Position numbers and translations under genes: made by a program | Source of the DNA: Denitromonas halophila | Lineage (GTDB): Bacteria; Pseudomonadota; Gammaproteobacteria; Burkholderiales; Rhodocyclaceae | DNA length: 64,000 nt | Direction of reading: 5' to 3' | Assembly: GCF_007625155.1 (NCBI RefSeq) | Contig: NZ_VMNK01000012.1 | Location: forward strand, 16,316-80,315 | Notes under the pieces: generated by a model | The model's input: the letters and a program-made list of their open reading frames with translations, nothing else | Told to the model about the DNA's origin: nothing | The model's database searches: none | In this document: piece after piece, positions 1 through 9,035 of the stretch | How the letters are laid out: every line of letters starts with the position of its first letter | Position numbering within the stretch: the stretch's first letter is position 1

Positions 1-1
1 C

Positions 2-1456
2 AGCCTGCGTGCCGACGCCTGCGAAGCGCTGGTCGGTCAGTTGGCGGTGTCGGGTCTTTTGGCGCCGGAGGCGATCTGGGCGCGCTTTCGAGACGAGATG
101 GAATCGCGCCGACCGAGCGATCTGGAACTGATCGTCAGCGGCTTGCCGGCCGGCGAGGCACCAAGCAGTGCCGCATTGAAGGTCATGCGCAAGGATCCTG
201 AGCGCTACCTGGACAACCTGCGTCCCGGCTTTGCACAGCGCCGCGCCGATAGCGAATTGATGCTCGGGGCGCTGGGCCGGCTCGCCGTGAGTGACCCGAA
301 AGCGGCATACGCCCGCTTTGCCCGGCTCAATGATGCCTTGTCGGCCGAGGATCAGGCCTATGGCTACATGCTGCTCGGCTGGCGTGCCGCGCAAGACCAC
401 CTGCCCGAGTCAGTGCGCTGGTTCCACGCGGCCGGCAAGCTGCAGATGCCCGACGAGCAACGCGCCTGGCAGGTACGCGCGGCGCTGCGTCAGGAGGACT
501 GGAAAGCCGTGCGTCAGGCGATTCTGGCCATGTCGGCCGAGCAACGCGCCGAGCGCAGCTGGACCTACTGGCTGGCCCGCGCCGAGCAGGCGCTGGGCGA
601 GGCCGAGGGCGCCCGCCTGCTGCTCGAGCGCATCGCCGGCCATCCCGACTTCTACGGCATGCTGGCCGACGAGGGACTCGGCCGCGCCTTTACCCCGCCG
701 CCGCCCGATACGCCACAAACAGCCGCGGTGCAGGCGAATGTGGCGACCGACCCGGACCTCCGGCGAGCGTTGGCGCTGTACCGACTGGAGCTCTATACCG
801 AGGGCACGCGCGAGTGGCTGTGGCGCCTGCGCCGCGCCGACGACAGTTTCCGTCTGGCGGCTGCGCGACTGGCGCTTGACGAGGGCATTTACGACCGCGC
901 CATCAACACCGCTGAAGCGGTCAATCCGCAGGACAACTTCGGCTTGCGCTACCTCACCCCGTTCCGCGATCTGATCGAGCCGCAGGCCTTGTCGCTGAAT
1001 CTGGATCTGGCCTGGGTGTATGGCGTGTTGCGCCAGGAAAGCCGCTTTGTCACCCGCGCCGCCTCGCCGGTGGGCGCGCAAGGCCTGATGCAGGTGATGC
1101 CGGCCACCGGCAGCTGGGTGGCCAAGAAGATCGGCATGACCGACTACCGCCGCAGCCGTCTGCAGGAGCCTGACACCAATGTGCTCTTGGGCACCAGCTA
1201 TATGCGCATCGTGCTCGACGATCTGGACGATCACCCCGTGCTCGCCGCTGCCGGCTACAACGCCGGACCCGGGCGCGCCAAGCGCTGGCGTGATGAACGC
1301 ATGCTCGAAGGCGCAATCTATGTAGAGACCATTCCCTTCAACGAAACACGCGACTATGTGAAGAAGGTGATGGCCAATGCGGTGATCTACGCTGCCCTGA
1401 TGGAGGGCAAGCCGCAGTCGCTGACGACGCGCCTGGGACAGGTGGCGCCGCGCTAA
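2..1456 (+). CDS. Soluble lytic murein transglycosylase, 5' end outside window
   Basis: The reading frame is open from the left window edge, so the gene begins upstream and only its C-terminal part (about 484 codons) is seen. The N-terminal visible part is an alpha-helical, TPR-like superhelix rich in Ala/Leu/Arg, as in the doughnut of Slt70-type enzymes. The C-terminal third is a GH23 lysozyme-like domain: the catalytic Glu lies in RQESRF (near 1037), followed by GAQGLMQVMPATG and the substrate-cleft motif AGYNAGPGR (near 1253). Family knowledge: such enzymes cleave the MurNAc-GlcNAc bond in periplasmic peptidoglycan, forming 1,6-anhydroMurNAc. The signal peptide is not visible. The next gene begins 21 bp downstream in the same direction, so cotranscription is likely. 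Confidence 0.93.
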   Translation, partial: SLRADACEALVGQLAVSGLLAPEAIWARFRDEMESRRPSDLELIVSGLPAGEAPSSAALKVMRKDPERYLDNLRPGFAQRRADSELMLGALGRLAVSDPKAAYARFARLNDALSAEDQAYGYMLLGWRAAQDHLPESVRWFHAAGKLQMPDEQRAWQVRAALRQEDWKAVRQAILAMSAEQRAERSWTYWLARAEQALGEAEGARLLLERIAGHPDFYGMLADEGLGRAFTPPPPDTPQTAAVQANVATDPDLRRALALYRLELYTEGTREWLWRLRRADDSFRLAAARLALDEGIYDRAINTAEAVNPQDNFGLRYLTPFRDLIEPQALSLNLDLAWVYGVLRQESRFVTRAASPVGAQGLMQVMPATGSWVAKKIGMTDYRRSRLQEPDTNVLLGTSYMRIVLDDLDDHPVLAAAGYNAGPGRAKRWRDERMLEGAIYVETIPFNETRDYVKKVMANAVIYAALMEGKPQSLTTRLGQVAPR

Positions 1457-1477
1457 CAAGGCCTGGGAGGCAGACGC

Positions 1478-2437
1478 ATGGATCGATCGAAAGTCATTCT
1501 GGCGGTGGGCGGCAGCGGGTATGTCGGTCACTCGGTTGTCGCACAGTTGGTGGCGGCGGGGTATCGGGTGCGCGTGCCGACGCGCCATCGTCATCGGGCG
1601 CGGCATTTGCTGCTGCTGCCGACCGTGGAGGTGATTGAGGCCGATGTGTTCGACGAAGGCGAGCTCCGCGGTCTGATGGACGGCGTGGGCGCGGTGGTCA
1701 ATCTGGTCGGGGTGCTGCATTCGCGACCGGGCACGCCTTACGGGCCGGCGTTCGAGCGGGCGCATGTGCTGTTGCCGGCCCGACTGGTGGCTGCCTGCCA
1801 GCGGCACGGTGTGCGCCGGCTGGTGCATATCAGTGCGCTGGGCGCCGATGCTAGCGGCCCGTCGGAATACCAGCGTTCCAAGGCGGCGGGCGAAACCGTG
1901 ATCCGCAATGCTGACCCGTCGCTGGATTGGACGATCCTGCGCCCGTCGGTGATCTTCGGGCAGGACGACAGCTTTCTCAACCTGTTTGCCGGCTTGGTGC
2001 GTATCGCGCCGGTGATGCCGCTCGGCGGGGCGGCGTGTCGCTTCCAGCCGGTGTGGGTGGAGGATGTGGCCAAAGTCGTTGTTGCCTGCCTGGACCGCGC
2101 CGACGCGATTGGCCTCTGCTGCGATCTGGCCGGGCCGGGCGTCTACACCCTGGCCGATCTGGTGCGTTATGTGGGCAGGCTGGTCGGGCATCGGCCGCCG
2201 ATCATCCCCATCCCCGAGGGCCTGGCCATGCTGCAGGCACGGCTGCTGGAGCTGGCACCGAATCCGATGATGAGCCGCGACAACGTGCGCTCGATGCGCG
2301 TCGATAACATCACCGAGGGCCCGCCGCTGCCCTTCGGCATGACACCCACCCCGCTCGAAGCGGTGGCGCCGAACTACCTCGGCCCACACCCCGGTCGTCG
2401 CCGTTTCGTGGTCAATCGACGCCGGCTGGTGCGCTGA
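1478..2437 (+). CDS. NAD(P)-binding atypical SDR, complex I NDUFA9-like
   Basis: A 319-residue protein with an N-terminal Rossmann motif (GGSGYVGHSVV, about residues 11-21) and the atypical-SDR features VNLVGVLH and a SALGAD...YQRSKAAGE region in which Tyr and Lys are four residues apart. It resembles the NDUFA9-like/NmrA group of nucleotide-binding proteins common in betaproteobacteria, often annotated as complex I NDUFA9 subunit family proteins. The substrate is unknown; a role as a quinone- or redox-linked dehydrogenase or sensor is inference from the family. ATG 1478 follows a good GGGAGG ribosome site 8 bp upstream. It lies between a transglycosylase gene and cca, and the first repeat element sits 53 bp after its stop. 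Confidence 0.8.
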   Translation: MDRSKVILAVGGSGYVGHSVVAQLVAAGYRVRVPTRHRHRARHLLLLPTVEVIEADVFDEGELRGLMDGVGAVVNLVGVLHSRPGTPYGPAFERAHVLLPARLVAACQRHGVRRLVHISALGADASGPSEYQRSKAAGETVIRNADPSLDWTILRPSVIFGQDDSFLNLFAGLVRIAPVMPLGGAACRFQPVWVEDVAKVVVACLDRADAIGLCCDLAGPGVYTLADLVRYVGRLVGHRPPIIPIPEGLAMLQARLLELAPNPMMSRDNVRSMRVDNITEGPPLPFGMTPTPLEAVAPNYLGPHPGRRRFVVNRRRLVR

Positions 2438-2490
2438 AGGCGGTCGAGCGGCGATAATGCCGCTTTGCCAACGCTGACCGGGCGCATGAC

Positions 2491-2624
2491 CCGAGAAACC
2501 GCAGTTGGCCGCTTGTGCCCATGAGCAAGGTATTAAACATGCGAAGCTTTTCGGATTCGAGGCCGATCGCCCGGTGGGGGATAGCGCTACGCGCCCGATT
2601 GCGCGTCCAACTGCGGTTTCCAGG
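2491..2624. mobile_element. MITE-like dispersed element, copy 1 (short form)
   Basis: The ends carry a perfect 14-bp inverted repeat, GAAACCGCAGTTGG at 2495-2508 and its complement at 2607-2620. The interior from about 2502 to 2606 closely matches the left half of copy 2 at 13477 (shared blocks such as CGCTTGTGCCCATGAGCAAG). The right-hand interior block found in copies 2 and 3 is absent, so this is a deletion form. The flanks are ATGAC on the left and ATGAA on the right, a near-match 5-bp duplication. The right flank is the cca start codon itself. No protein of its own is evident. Confidence 0.75.
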
Positions 2625-3728
2625 ATGAAAACATACATCGTAGGCGGTGCCGTGCGTGACGCGCTGCTCGGCTTGCCGGTGCAGGATAAGGATTGGGTGG
2701 TCGTCGGCGGCACGGTCGAGGCCATGCTGGCCCGCGGCTTTACCGCCGTGGGCAAGGACTTTCCAGTCTTTCTTCACCCGCACACTCATGAGGAATACGC
2801 CCTCGCGCGCACCGAGCGCAAGAGCGGGCACGGCTATACCGGCTTCGTGGTGCATGCCGCACCCGACGTGACGCTCGAAGACGATCTGCTGCGTCGCGAC
2901 CTGACCATCAACGCCATGGCGCGTGGCGAGGACGGCACGCTGGTCGACCCCTACGGCGGCCAGCGCGATCTGGCTGCCAAGCGGCTGCGCCATGTCAGCC
3001 CGGCCTTTGCCGAAGACCCGGTCCGCATCCTGCGGGTGGCGCGTTTCGCGGCACGCTTCGACGGCTTCGAGGTTGCCGAAGAAACCTTGACGCTGATGCG
3101 CGAGATGGTCGTCAGCGGCGAAGCTGACCACCTGGTGCCCGAGCGCGTCTGGCAGGAAATTTCACGCGGCCTGATGGCGCCCGCCCCGATGCGCATGATC
3201 GAGGTGCTCGACGCCTGCGGCGCGCTGGCGCGCTGCCTGCCCGAGGTGGTGGCGCGCCGGCGGATCGACCCCTTGCTGCCCGGCGTGCTGCGCTGCGCGG
3301 TGGCGCGCGATCTGCCGCTGGCCCACCGCTGGGCCTTGCTGGTCGGTCACGACGTGGCGGCCGCCGAGTCGGCCAGCGCTCGGCTCAAGGTGCCGCTGCC
3401 CTGCCGCGACCAGGCGGTGATGCTCGCCCGCGATGGCGAAACCCTGTCCACCGCCAGCTCGGCTGTGGCACGGCTCGACTTGCTCAGCCGCTGCGATGCT
3501 TTCCGCCGCCCCGAGCGCCTCACCACGCTGCTCGAAGCCGCCCCCTGCGCCCACCCCGTGCCCGGCGCAGCCGTCGTCCGCTGGCAGGCCACGCTGGCGG
3601 CGGCCCAATCGGTCGATGGCGGCGCGGTGGCGCGCCAGTGTGCCGACAAATCCGCGATTCCCGCGGCCATCCGCAGTGCCCGACTGGTGGCCATCGAGGC
3701 CGCCGACGCGGCCGTCGGCCGTGGCTGA
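2625..3728 (+). CDS. cca: CCA tRNA nucleotidyltransferase
   Basis: A 367-residue class II nucleotidyltransferase that adds or repairs the 3' CCA of tRNAs in the cytoplasm. The N-terminus has the fold-defining [13 protein letters not shown] motif, then a catalytic pair in QDKDWVVVG (D-x-D), the RRDLTIN motif near residue 92, and the nucleotide-choosing [15 protein letters not shown] helix. The C-terminus is shorter than in E. coli (412 aa) and shows no HD phosphohydrolase motif. ATG 2625 is chosen because it begins the conserved [11 protein letters not shown]. The frame stays open upstream to 2505, but that part is translated from the inserted repeat element. No clear Shine-Dalgarno sits at the usual distance: the element ends (CCAGG) directly against the ATG. 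Confidence 0.95.
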   Translation: MKTYIVGGAVRDALLGLPVQDKDWVVVGGTVEAMLARGFTAVGKDFPVFLHPHTHEEYALARTERKSGHGYTGFVVHAAPDVTLEDDLLRRDLTINAMARGEDGTLVDPYGGQRDLAAKRLRHVSPAFAEDPVRILRVARFAARFDGFEVAEETLTLMREMVVSGEADHLVPERVWQEISRGLMAPAPMRMIEVLDACGALARCLPEVVARRRIDPLLPGVLRCAVARDLPLAHRWALLVGHDVAAAESASARLKVPLPCRDQAVMLARDGETLSTASSAVARLDLLSRCDAFRRPERLTTLLEAAPCAHPVPGAAVVRWQATLAAAQSVDGGAVARQCADKSAIPAAIRSARLVAIEAADAAVGRG

Positions 3729-3777
3729 CACCTTTGCTCACACGACGCAGGCGGCCGCGCGTGCCACACTTTCAGGT

Positions 3778-5658
3778 ATGAATCGCTGGGGTCGAAACCT
3801 GTTGTGCGCGCTGGGCTGGGGGGTCGCCGTGGCCACGCCCGCGCTGGCCGAAACGCAGGTGCTGCCGGCGTTTGCCGAGGTGCGCGCAGCCCATGTGAGC
3901 AGCGTCGCGCAGCTGGTCGACCGCCATGGTGAGCCGCTGGCCGAGCGCCAGCTGCGCTTCGACGACGACCGCCTCGACTGGGTCGGGCTCGAGGCCTTGT
4001 CGCCGGCCATGCTCGAAGCCTTGCTCGAAGCGGAAGACCGGCGCTTTTACCAGCACGAAGGTGTCGACTGGCGCGCCGTGGCCGCTGCCGCGGTGCAGAA
4101 CCTGTGGTTCGAGCATGCGCGAGGGGCCTCCACGCTGACCATGCAACTGGCCGGCTTGCTCGACCCGGCCTTGCAGCCTGCCAGTCAGGGCCAGCGGCGC
4201 CGCAGTTTCGAACAGAAATGGGACCAGGCGCTGGCCGCGCAGGCGCTCGAGGCGCGCTGGAGCAAGGCGCAGATTCTCGAGGCCTACCTCAATCTGGCGC
4301 CGTTTCGCGGTCGGCTGCGGGGCATCTCGGCCGCCGCCTGGGCCTTGACCGGAAAGGCGGCCGGCACACTGGACCGGCCCGAAGCGGCGGTGCTGGCGGC
4401 GCTGTTGCGTGGCCCCGGCGCCAGCCCGGCGGTGCTCTCCCGACGTGCCTGCGCCCTGGTCGCCCGGATTGGCAGTCCGGCAGCGTGCGAGCGGGTGCAG
4501 GCGCTGGCAGCCGCGCTGGACCCGGTCATGCTCACGCCGCGCTGGACGCTGGCGCCGCATCTGGCCGCCCGCGTGTTGCGCGAGCCGGGCACGACGGTGA
4601 GCACGGTGCTGGATGCGCGCTGGCAGCAGCGCATGCTGGCCGCGCTGCGCGCCGCATCGCCGGCGCGGGCAGCGGTGGTGGTGCTCGATAACGCCACCGG
4701 CGCGGTGCTGGCCGAGGTCGGCGGCTTGCGTGCCGAGCATGCCGATGCGACGAGTTTTGCCTATCCCGCCGCCAGCCTGCTGTGGCCGCTGTACTGTGCC
4801 CGCGCGGTCGATAAGCGGGTGGTGACGGCGGCCAGTCTGCTCAATGCCGGCACGCCCGAGGCGCCGCGCTGGCTGAGTGTACGCAACGCGATGGTGAGCG
4901 GTGAGGCGGCCGCGGCTGCCGATCTGGCGCGGCGCTTGCCCGAAGGCGATGTGTCGGCTTTGCCGGTATCGGCGCACGCGCTCGACCTGCCTCACCTGGC
5001 GGGGCTGATCCGCATGATGGCCGTCGATGGGCAATGGCGCGCGCCACACTGGCTGGTCGATGGCCGCCGCGCACCCGAGCCGGTCGTATCGCCGGCAGCG
5101 GCCTTCATTGGCAGCGATTTCTTTCCGCCGGTGATGGCCGCCATGGTGACCCCAGAGCGCGCCGCCTGGGCGGCGGGGGCTAATGCCAGCGTGACGATCG
5201 CGGTGTGGATGGAGACCGGGCCGACGGCACTGATCGAAGCGCGAGCCTGGCTGGTCGATCAGCTCGCCGCCGATGGCGTATGGCCCGTCGAGCGCGTGGT
5301 GCCGGCCGGGGTGCTGCGTCGCCCGGTGCGCTTCGATCCGCCGCTCGAAAACGCGCGGGACGAATGGTTTCTGGCCGGCACGGCGGTGGCGGTGGTGTCG
5401 CCGCCGCAGTCGAGCGCGCAGATTGCGTCGCCTGCGGTGCGCGAGATTATTGATTTGCGCACCCGCCCGCCGGGTCAGGGGGTGTTGCTGCGCGCCACGA
5501 TTGACGATGCGCGTCTGCGCTGGCGCATGGACGGGCGGGAGGTGGGCACCGGCGGCACGGTACTGGTTCACCCGGCACCGGGGCTGCGGATCATTGAGTT
5601 GTTTGACGCGCGGGGTGAGCGCCTGGATCGGCTCAGTGTGGCCGTGCGTGGGCGCTGA
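3778..5658 (+). CDS. PBP1C-like glycosyltransferase with degenerate transpeptidase domain
   Basis: A 626-residue relative of penicillin-binding protein 1C. It begins with a Sec-type signal (hydrophobic core, ATPALAE cleavage site) rather than an obvious anchor. A GT51 peptidoglycan glycosyltransferase domain follows with its motifs intact: EDRRFYQHEG, GASTLTMQLAG, and AQILEAYLNLAPF. The usual PBP1C C-terminal beta domain is present near the end (WRMDGREVG...). The transpeptidase region between them looks dead: where PBP1C has an S-x-x-K-P-F catalytic motif this protein reads ASLLWPLY, so the lysine is lost, and I find neither S-x-N nor K-T-G. Total length is below the usual roughly 700-800 residues. 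It probably polymerises glycan without cross-linking; that is inference. Confidence 0.85.
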   Translation: MNRWGRNLLCALGWGVAVATPALAETQVLPAFAEVRAAHVSSVAQLVDRHGEPLAERQLRFDDDRLDWVGLEALSPAMLEALLEAEDRRFYQHEGVDWRAVAAAAVQNLWFEHARGASTLTMQLAGLLDPALQPASQGQRRRSFEQKWDQALAAQALEARWSKAQILEAYLNLAPFRGRLRGISAAAWALTGKAAGTLDRPEAAVLAALLRGPGASPAVLSRRACALVARIGSPAACERVQALAAALDPVMLTPRWTLAPHLAARVLREPGTTVSTVLDARWQQRMLAALRAASPARAAVVVLDNATGAVLAEVGGLRAEHADATSFAYPAASLLWPLYCARAVDKRVVTAASLLNAGTPEAPRWLSVRNAMVSGEAAAAADLARRLPEGDVSALPVSAHALDLPHLAGLIRMMAVDGQWRAPHWLVDGRRAPEPVVSPAAAFIGSDFFPPVMAAMVTPERAAWAAGANASVTIAVWMETGPTALIEARAWLVDQLAADGVWPVERVVPAGVLRRPVRFDPPLENARDEWFLAGTAVAVVSPPQSSAQIASPAVREIIDLRTRPPGQGVLLRATIDDARLRWRMDGREVGTGGTVLVHPAPGLRIIELFDARGERLDRLSVAVRGR

Positions 5659-5670
5659 GCGCGCTGCCGC

Positions 5671-5871
5671 TCACAGCCAGCGAAGGATCAGCCAGGCCAG
5701 TAGCGACATCAGCACGGTGGTGGTGAAGGGCAGGTGCCAGGTGCGACCGTTTCGCACCATCGTGACATCGCCCGGCAGGCGGCCGAGCGGCAGGTAGCGG
5801 GCCAGCAACGGTTGCAGGCCGCCAAGCAAAGCCACCACGATCACGATTGAAACCAGCCATTTGAGCAGCAT
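5671..5871 (-). CDS. DUF2905 small membrane protein
   Basis: A 66-residue protein with two hydrophobic segments (about residues 3-25 and 46-65) flanking a short polar loop with the family-typical LGRLPGDV. This pattern matches the DUF2905 family of small inner-membrane proteins, whose function is unknown. It is convergent with the PBP1C-like gene, 12 bp away. Confidence 0.85.
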   Translation of the reverse strand: MLLKWLVSIVIVVALLGGLQPLLARYLPLGRLPGDVTMVRNGRTWHLPFTTTVLMSLLAWLILRWL

Positions 5872-6016
5872 GCCGCCTGTCCGCCTCGGATAAGGGGCCG
5901 ATTACAACGGATTGCGACCTGGATGGCAATTGTCCATGGTCGCGGCGCGGCGAATCCGTTACCGTGGTGCGGGTGTGTCGCGCAACGCTGCGACGATGGA
6001 ATCAGGAATCAGACGT

Positions 6017-6823
6017 ATGAACCGAAGTCGATTTGGCGAACTGGAAGTGCTGGCCTGTGCCCCCGAGGGCGAGGCGCACCCGGTGCCGCTGCTGTTTGTG
6101 CACGGCGCGTATACGGCGGCGTGGTGCTGGCAAGAGCATTTCATGCCCTGGTTCGCCAAGGCGGGTTTTTCGAGCTACGCCGTGTCCTTGTCTGGCCACG
6201 GGCAGAGCCGTCAGCGCAGTCAGCTCGACAGCTACAGCATCAGCGACTACGTCAATGACCTGGCCGAAGTGGCGGCCGCTTTGCCGGTCACACCGGCGCT
6301 GATCGGTCACTCGATGGGCGGCATGGTGGTGCAGAAGTATCTCGAACAGGCCGACGCGCCGGCCGCCGTATTGATGGCCTCGGTGCCGCCACAAGGCCTG
6401 TGGAGCTCGGCCGTGGGCCTGATGTTCCGCAAGCCGGCGCTGCTGGCCGATCTGAATCAGTTGCTAGAGGGCGGGCTGGCAAATGCCTCGACCCTGCATG
6501 ACGCGCTGTTTCACAAACCGGTCCCGCCCGATGACATGCGCCGCTATCTGCGCGCATCGCAGCCCGAAAGCCACCGCGCGATCTGGGACATGACTCTGTT
6601 CAACCTGCCGATGCGCTCACGCATGGCGGCCACACCACTGCTGGTGCTCGGCGCGGAGCACGATCAGTTGATTCCGCCGGCCGAGGTGCGCTCGACCGGT
6701 TCGTCGTATGGCGTCGAGGTCGAGATTTTCGATGACATGGGTCACGCCATGATGCTGGAAGATGGCTGGGAGCCGGTGGCTGAGCGGATTCGCGACTGGT
6801 TGAATGAAACGCTGAGCGATTAG
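6017..6823 (+). CDS. Alpha/beta hydrolase
   Basis: A 268-residue alpha/beta-hydrolase. The oxyanion region is LFVHGAYTAAWCW, the nucleophile elbow is GHSMGG (Ser about residue 99), the acid is likely in LGAEHDQLIP, and the catalytic His in MGHAMMLED. The substrate cannot be read from sequence; related proteins include esterases and lipase-like enzymes. ATG 6017 has an AGGA site about 9 bp upstream (6004-6007), whereas the in-frame ATG at 5996 has none. It stands alone, facing the LysR gene. Confidence 0.85.
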   Translation: MNRSRFGELEVLACAPEGEAHPVPLLFVHGAYTAAWCWQEHFMPWFAKAGFSSYAVSLSGHGQSRQRSQLDSYSISDYVNDLAEVAAALPVTPALIGHSMGGMVVQKYLEQADAPAAVLMASVPPQGLWSSAVGLMFRKPALLADLNQLLEGGLANASTLHDALFHKPVPPDDMRRYLRASQPESHRAIWDMTLFNLPMRSRMAATPLLVLGAEHDQLIPPAEVRSTGSSYGVEVEIFDDMGHAMMLEDGWEPVAERIRDWLNETLSD

Positions 6824-6846
6824 TCGCCTCTCGGCGAACGTTCGCC

Positions 6847-7776
6847 TCAGCCGGCTCGGTCTGGTGCGGGAATCAGCCGCTCTTGCATGAGCGCGGCGAG
6901 CCAGTTCATGAATACCCGGACACGCCGTGGTTGATGGCGCCGGTTGGCGTAGATCAGTGAGACGGGCATGGCCGCCGCGCGGTAGCGCGGCATGAATTCA
7001 AACAGTTCTTCGCGCGCCAGCGCCGGGATGACGCCGGCTTCGGGCACTTGAATGATGCCAAGGCCGGCGAGGCAGGCGCCATAGTAGGCCGCCGAGCTAT
7101 TGACCGTCAGTGCCCCCTTCATGCGATGGTAGCGCACGACACCGGCGTGATCCGGGTCCATGTATTCGAAGCCCTGATCCCGCGTACCCAGGGTGGGGGC
7201 GTAGTGGATGAGTCGGTGTGTGGCCAGTTGATCCGGGTGGTCCGGCTGGCCATGGCGGGCGAGGTAGGCCGGGCTGACGCAATTGACCATGCGGTAGTAG
7301 CCAAGCGGCCGCGCGATGTGGCTGATGTCGCCCAATGCGCCGACGCGCATCACGCAGTCGAAGCCCTCGCGGATCAGGTCGACCCGGCGCTCGCTGCTCG
7401 ATAGTTCGATTTCGAGCGCTGGATGCGCCTGCAAGAAATCCGGCAATTGGGGAAGCACCACCTCGCTGGCGACCGCGCTGGGCATATCGACCCGCAAGCG
7501 CCCGGTCAAGGCGGTTGAATCGTGGCAGAACAGGTTTTGCAGCTCCTCCAGATCGGCCAGCAGGTCTTTGCAGCGCTCGTAAAACAGCTGGCCGTCCTGG
7601 GTGATCTGCACCCGCCGTGTGGTGCGGTGCAGGAGCCGGGTGCCGAGTTCGCGTTCCAGTTGCTGGATGGCGGTGGACACCGTCGCCTTGGGCAGCCGCA
7701 TGAGATCGGCCGCCAGAGTGAAGCTGGAGAGCTCGGCGACGCGGGTAAATATCTGCATGGCGTCAATGCGGTTCAT
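6847..7776 (-). CDS. LysR-family transcriptional regulator
   Basis: A 309-residue LysR-type regulator: an N-terminal winged helix-turn-helix (AADLMRLPKATVSTAIQQLE, residues 22-41) and a C-terminal periplasmic-binding-like effector domain from about residue 90. It is transcribed divergently from the SDR gene at 7903, with 126 bp between. By family convention it probably controls that gene and itself from the shared interval. The effector is unknown. Confidence 0.92.
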   Translation of the reverse strand: MNRIDAMQIFTRVAELSSFTLAADLMRLPKATVSTAIQQLERELGTRLLHRTTRRVQITQDGQLFYERCKDLLADLEELQNLFCHDSTALTGRLRVDMPSAVASEVVLPQLPDFLQAHPALEIELSSSERRVDLIREGFDCVMRVGALGDISHIARPLGYYRMVNCVSPAYLARHGQPDHPDQLATHRLIHYAPTLGTRDQGFEYMDPDHAGVVRYHRMKGALTVNSSAAYYGACLAGLGIIQVPEAGVIPALAREELFEFMPRYRAAAMPVSLIYANRRHQPRRVRVFMNWLAALMQERLIPAPDRAG

Positions 7777-7902
7777 GTGCGGCTCACTGTTCAGAATTTG
7801 CGATCAGTGTAATCAGATTGACGCGGTTTATTCTGCTACACCGAGCCAATAGGCTTCTTCTTGTTGCCGCCATGTCTGGCGGTGAATCATTCAGGAGGGC
7901 GC

Positions 7903-8697
7903 ATGAGCACGACGAACAATCATCAGGCCGCGACTGATTCGGACTCGCGGATTGCGATCGTGACGGGCGGTGGCCGGGGGCTGGGAAAAAACACGGCGCA
8001 GCAGTTGGCGCGTTGGGGTGTGGACCTCATCATCACCTACCGCCATCGTCAGGCCGATGCGCAAGTCCTTGTCGATAGTGTGGTCGAGCGCGGCGGTCAG
8101 GCCATCGCTTTGCCGCTGGATGTTGGCGATAGCCGCTCTTTTCCCGTATTTGCCGATACGGTTCGGGCGGCGTTGCGTCATCACTGGCAGCGCGATCATT
8201 TTGACTATCTGGTGAACAATGCTGGCATTGGCGTCCGCGCCAGCTTTGCCGAGACCAGCGAAGCGCAGTTTGACGCGCTCGTGAATGTTCATCTGAAAGG
8301 TGTCTTCTTTCTCACGCAGGCGCTTTTGCCCCTGATTGGCGATGGCGGACGCATCGTGAATGTGTCCAGCGGGCTGACGCGTTTTGCCTTTCCGGGTTAC
8401 GCTGCCTACGGCGCGATGAAGGGGGCGGTTGAAGTGTTGACGCGGTATCTCGCCAAGGAGTTGGGAGGGCGCGGTATCGCGGTCAATACCGTCGCCCCGG
8501 GCGCGATCGAGACCGATTTCGGGGGTGGCACGGTGCGCGACGATCCGCTGCTCAATGCGCAAATTGCCGCGCTGACGGCGCTGGGCCGTGTTGGTGTGCC
8601 GGAGGATATCGGCGGCGTGGTGGCGTCGTTGTTGTCTGAGGACAATCGCTGGATCAACGGGCAGCGGATAGAGGCGTCCGGTGGCATGCTGCTGTAG
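7903..8697 (+). CDS. Short-chain dehydrogenase/reductase
   Basis: A 264-residue classical SDR. It has the cofactor motif TGGGRGLGKNTA, the NNAGIG structural motif, the catalytic Ser in VNVSSG and the Tyr/Lys pair in YAAYGAMKGA (Y-x3-K). An Arg in the TYRHRQ stretch after beta-strand 2 suggests NADPH use. The substrate is unknown. ATG 7903 is preceded by an AGGAGG site (7892-7897). It is divergent from the LysR gene, its probable regulator. Confidence 0.92.
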   Translation: MSTTNNHQAATDSDSRIAIVTGGGRGLGKNTAQQLARWGVDLIITYRHRQADAQVLVDSVVERGGQAIALPLDVGDSRSFPVFADTVRAALRHHWQRDHFDYLVNNAGIGVRASFAETSEAQFDALVNVHLKGVFFLTQALLPLIGDGGRIVNVSSGLTRFAFPGYAAYGAMKGAVEVLTRYLAKELGGRGIAVNTVAPGAIETDFGGGTVRDDPLLNAQIAALTALGRVGVPEDIGGVVASLLSEDNRWINGQRIEASGGMLL

Positions 8698-8838
8698 CAG
8701 CGGCGGGTTTTGCCAGATGAGACCGATCGTCCTTCAGTTTTGCGCGAAATGTGCGTTATGGCCTGGTGCAGGGGGATTTTCCACGCCAGAATGAGCGTGC
8801 CGCATGTGGCGGCGCGTACAGCCCGGACAGGTGATGAT

Positions 8839-9024
8839 ATGGACGTGATTCCCGCGCCGGGCGCACCCGGCCCCGACTACGAAGACGAAATTCTCGACGC
8901 CGGCTGGCTGCCTCAGCCCGAGGCGGTCGCGCCGGAGCCCGAAAGTCATCCGCCCGCGTCGCCTTCGGCGGCCCGCGAAGATGCCGACGCATTCCTGCAG
9001 ACGGTGTATCGCAACCAGAGTTGA
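8839..9024 (+). CDS. Small acidic, proline-rich hypothetical protein
   Basis: A 61-residue protein starting MDVIPAPG, rich in Pro, Ala, Glu and Asp, with no membrane segment or recognised domain. The frame is open further upstream to 8710, but that part is out of character and has no ribosome site; ATG 8839 follows CAGGTG. It is convergent with the methyltransferase gene. It may be a real lineage-restricted gene, but the composition alone is weak evidence. Confidence 0.5.
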   Translation: MDVIPAPGAPGPDYEDEILDAGWLPQPEAVAPEPESHPPASPSAAREDADAFLQTVYRNQS

Positions 9025-9035
9025 TGCCGCGCGGC

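Noticed and set aside
410..2755. 781-codon minus-strand open frame
   Set aside because: Antisense to the transglycosylase, SDR-like and cca genes; composition is typical of a shadow frame.
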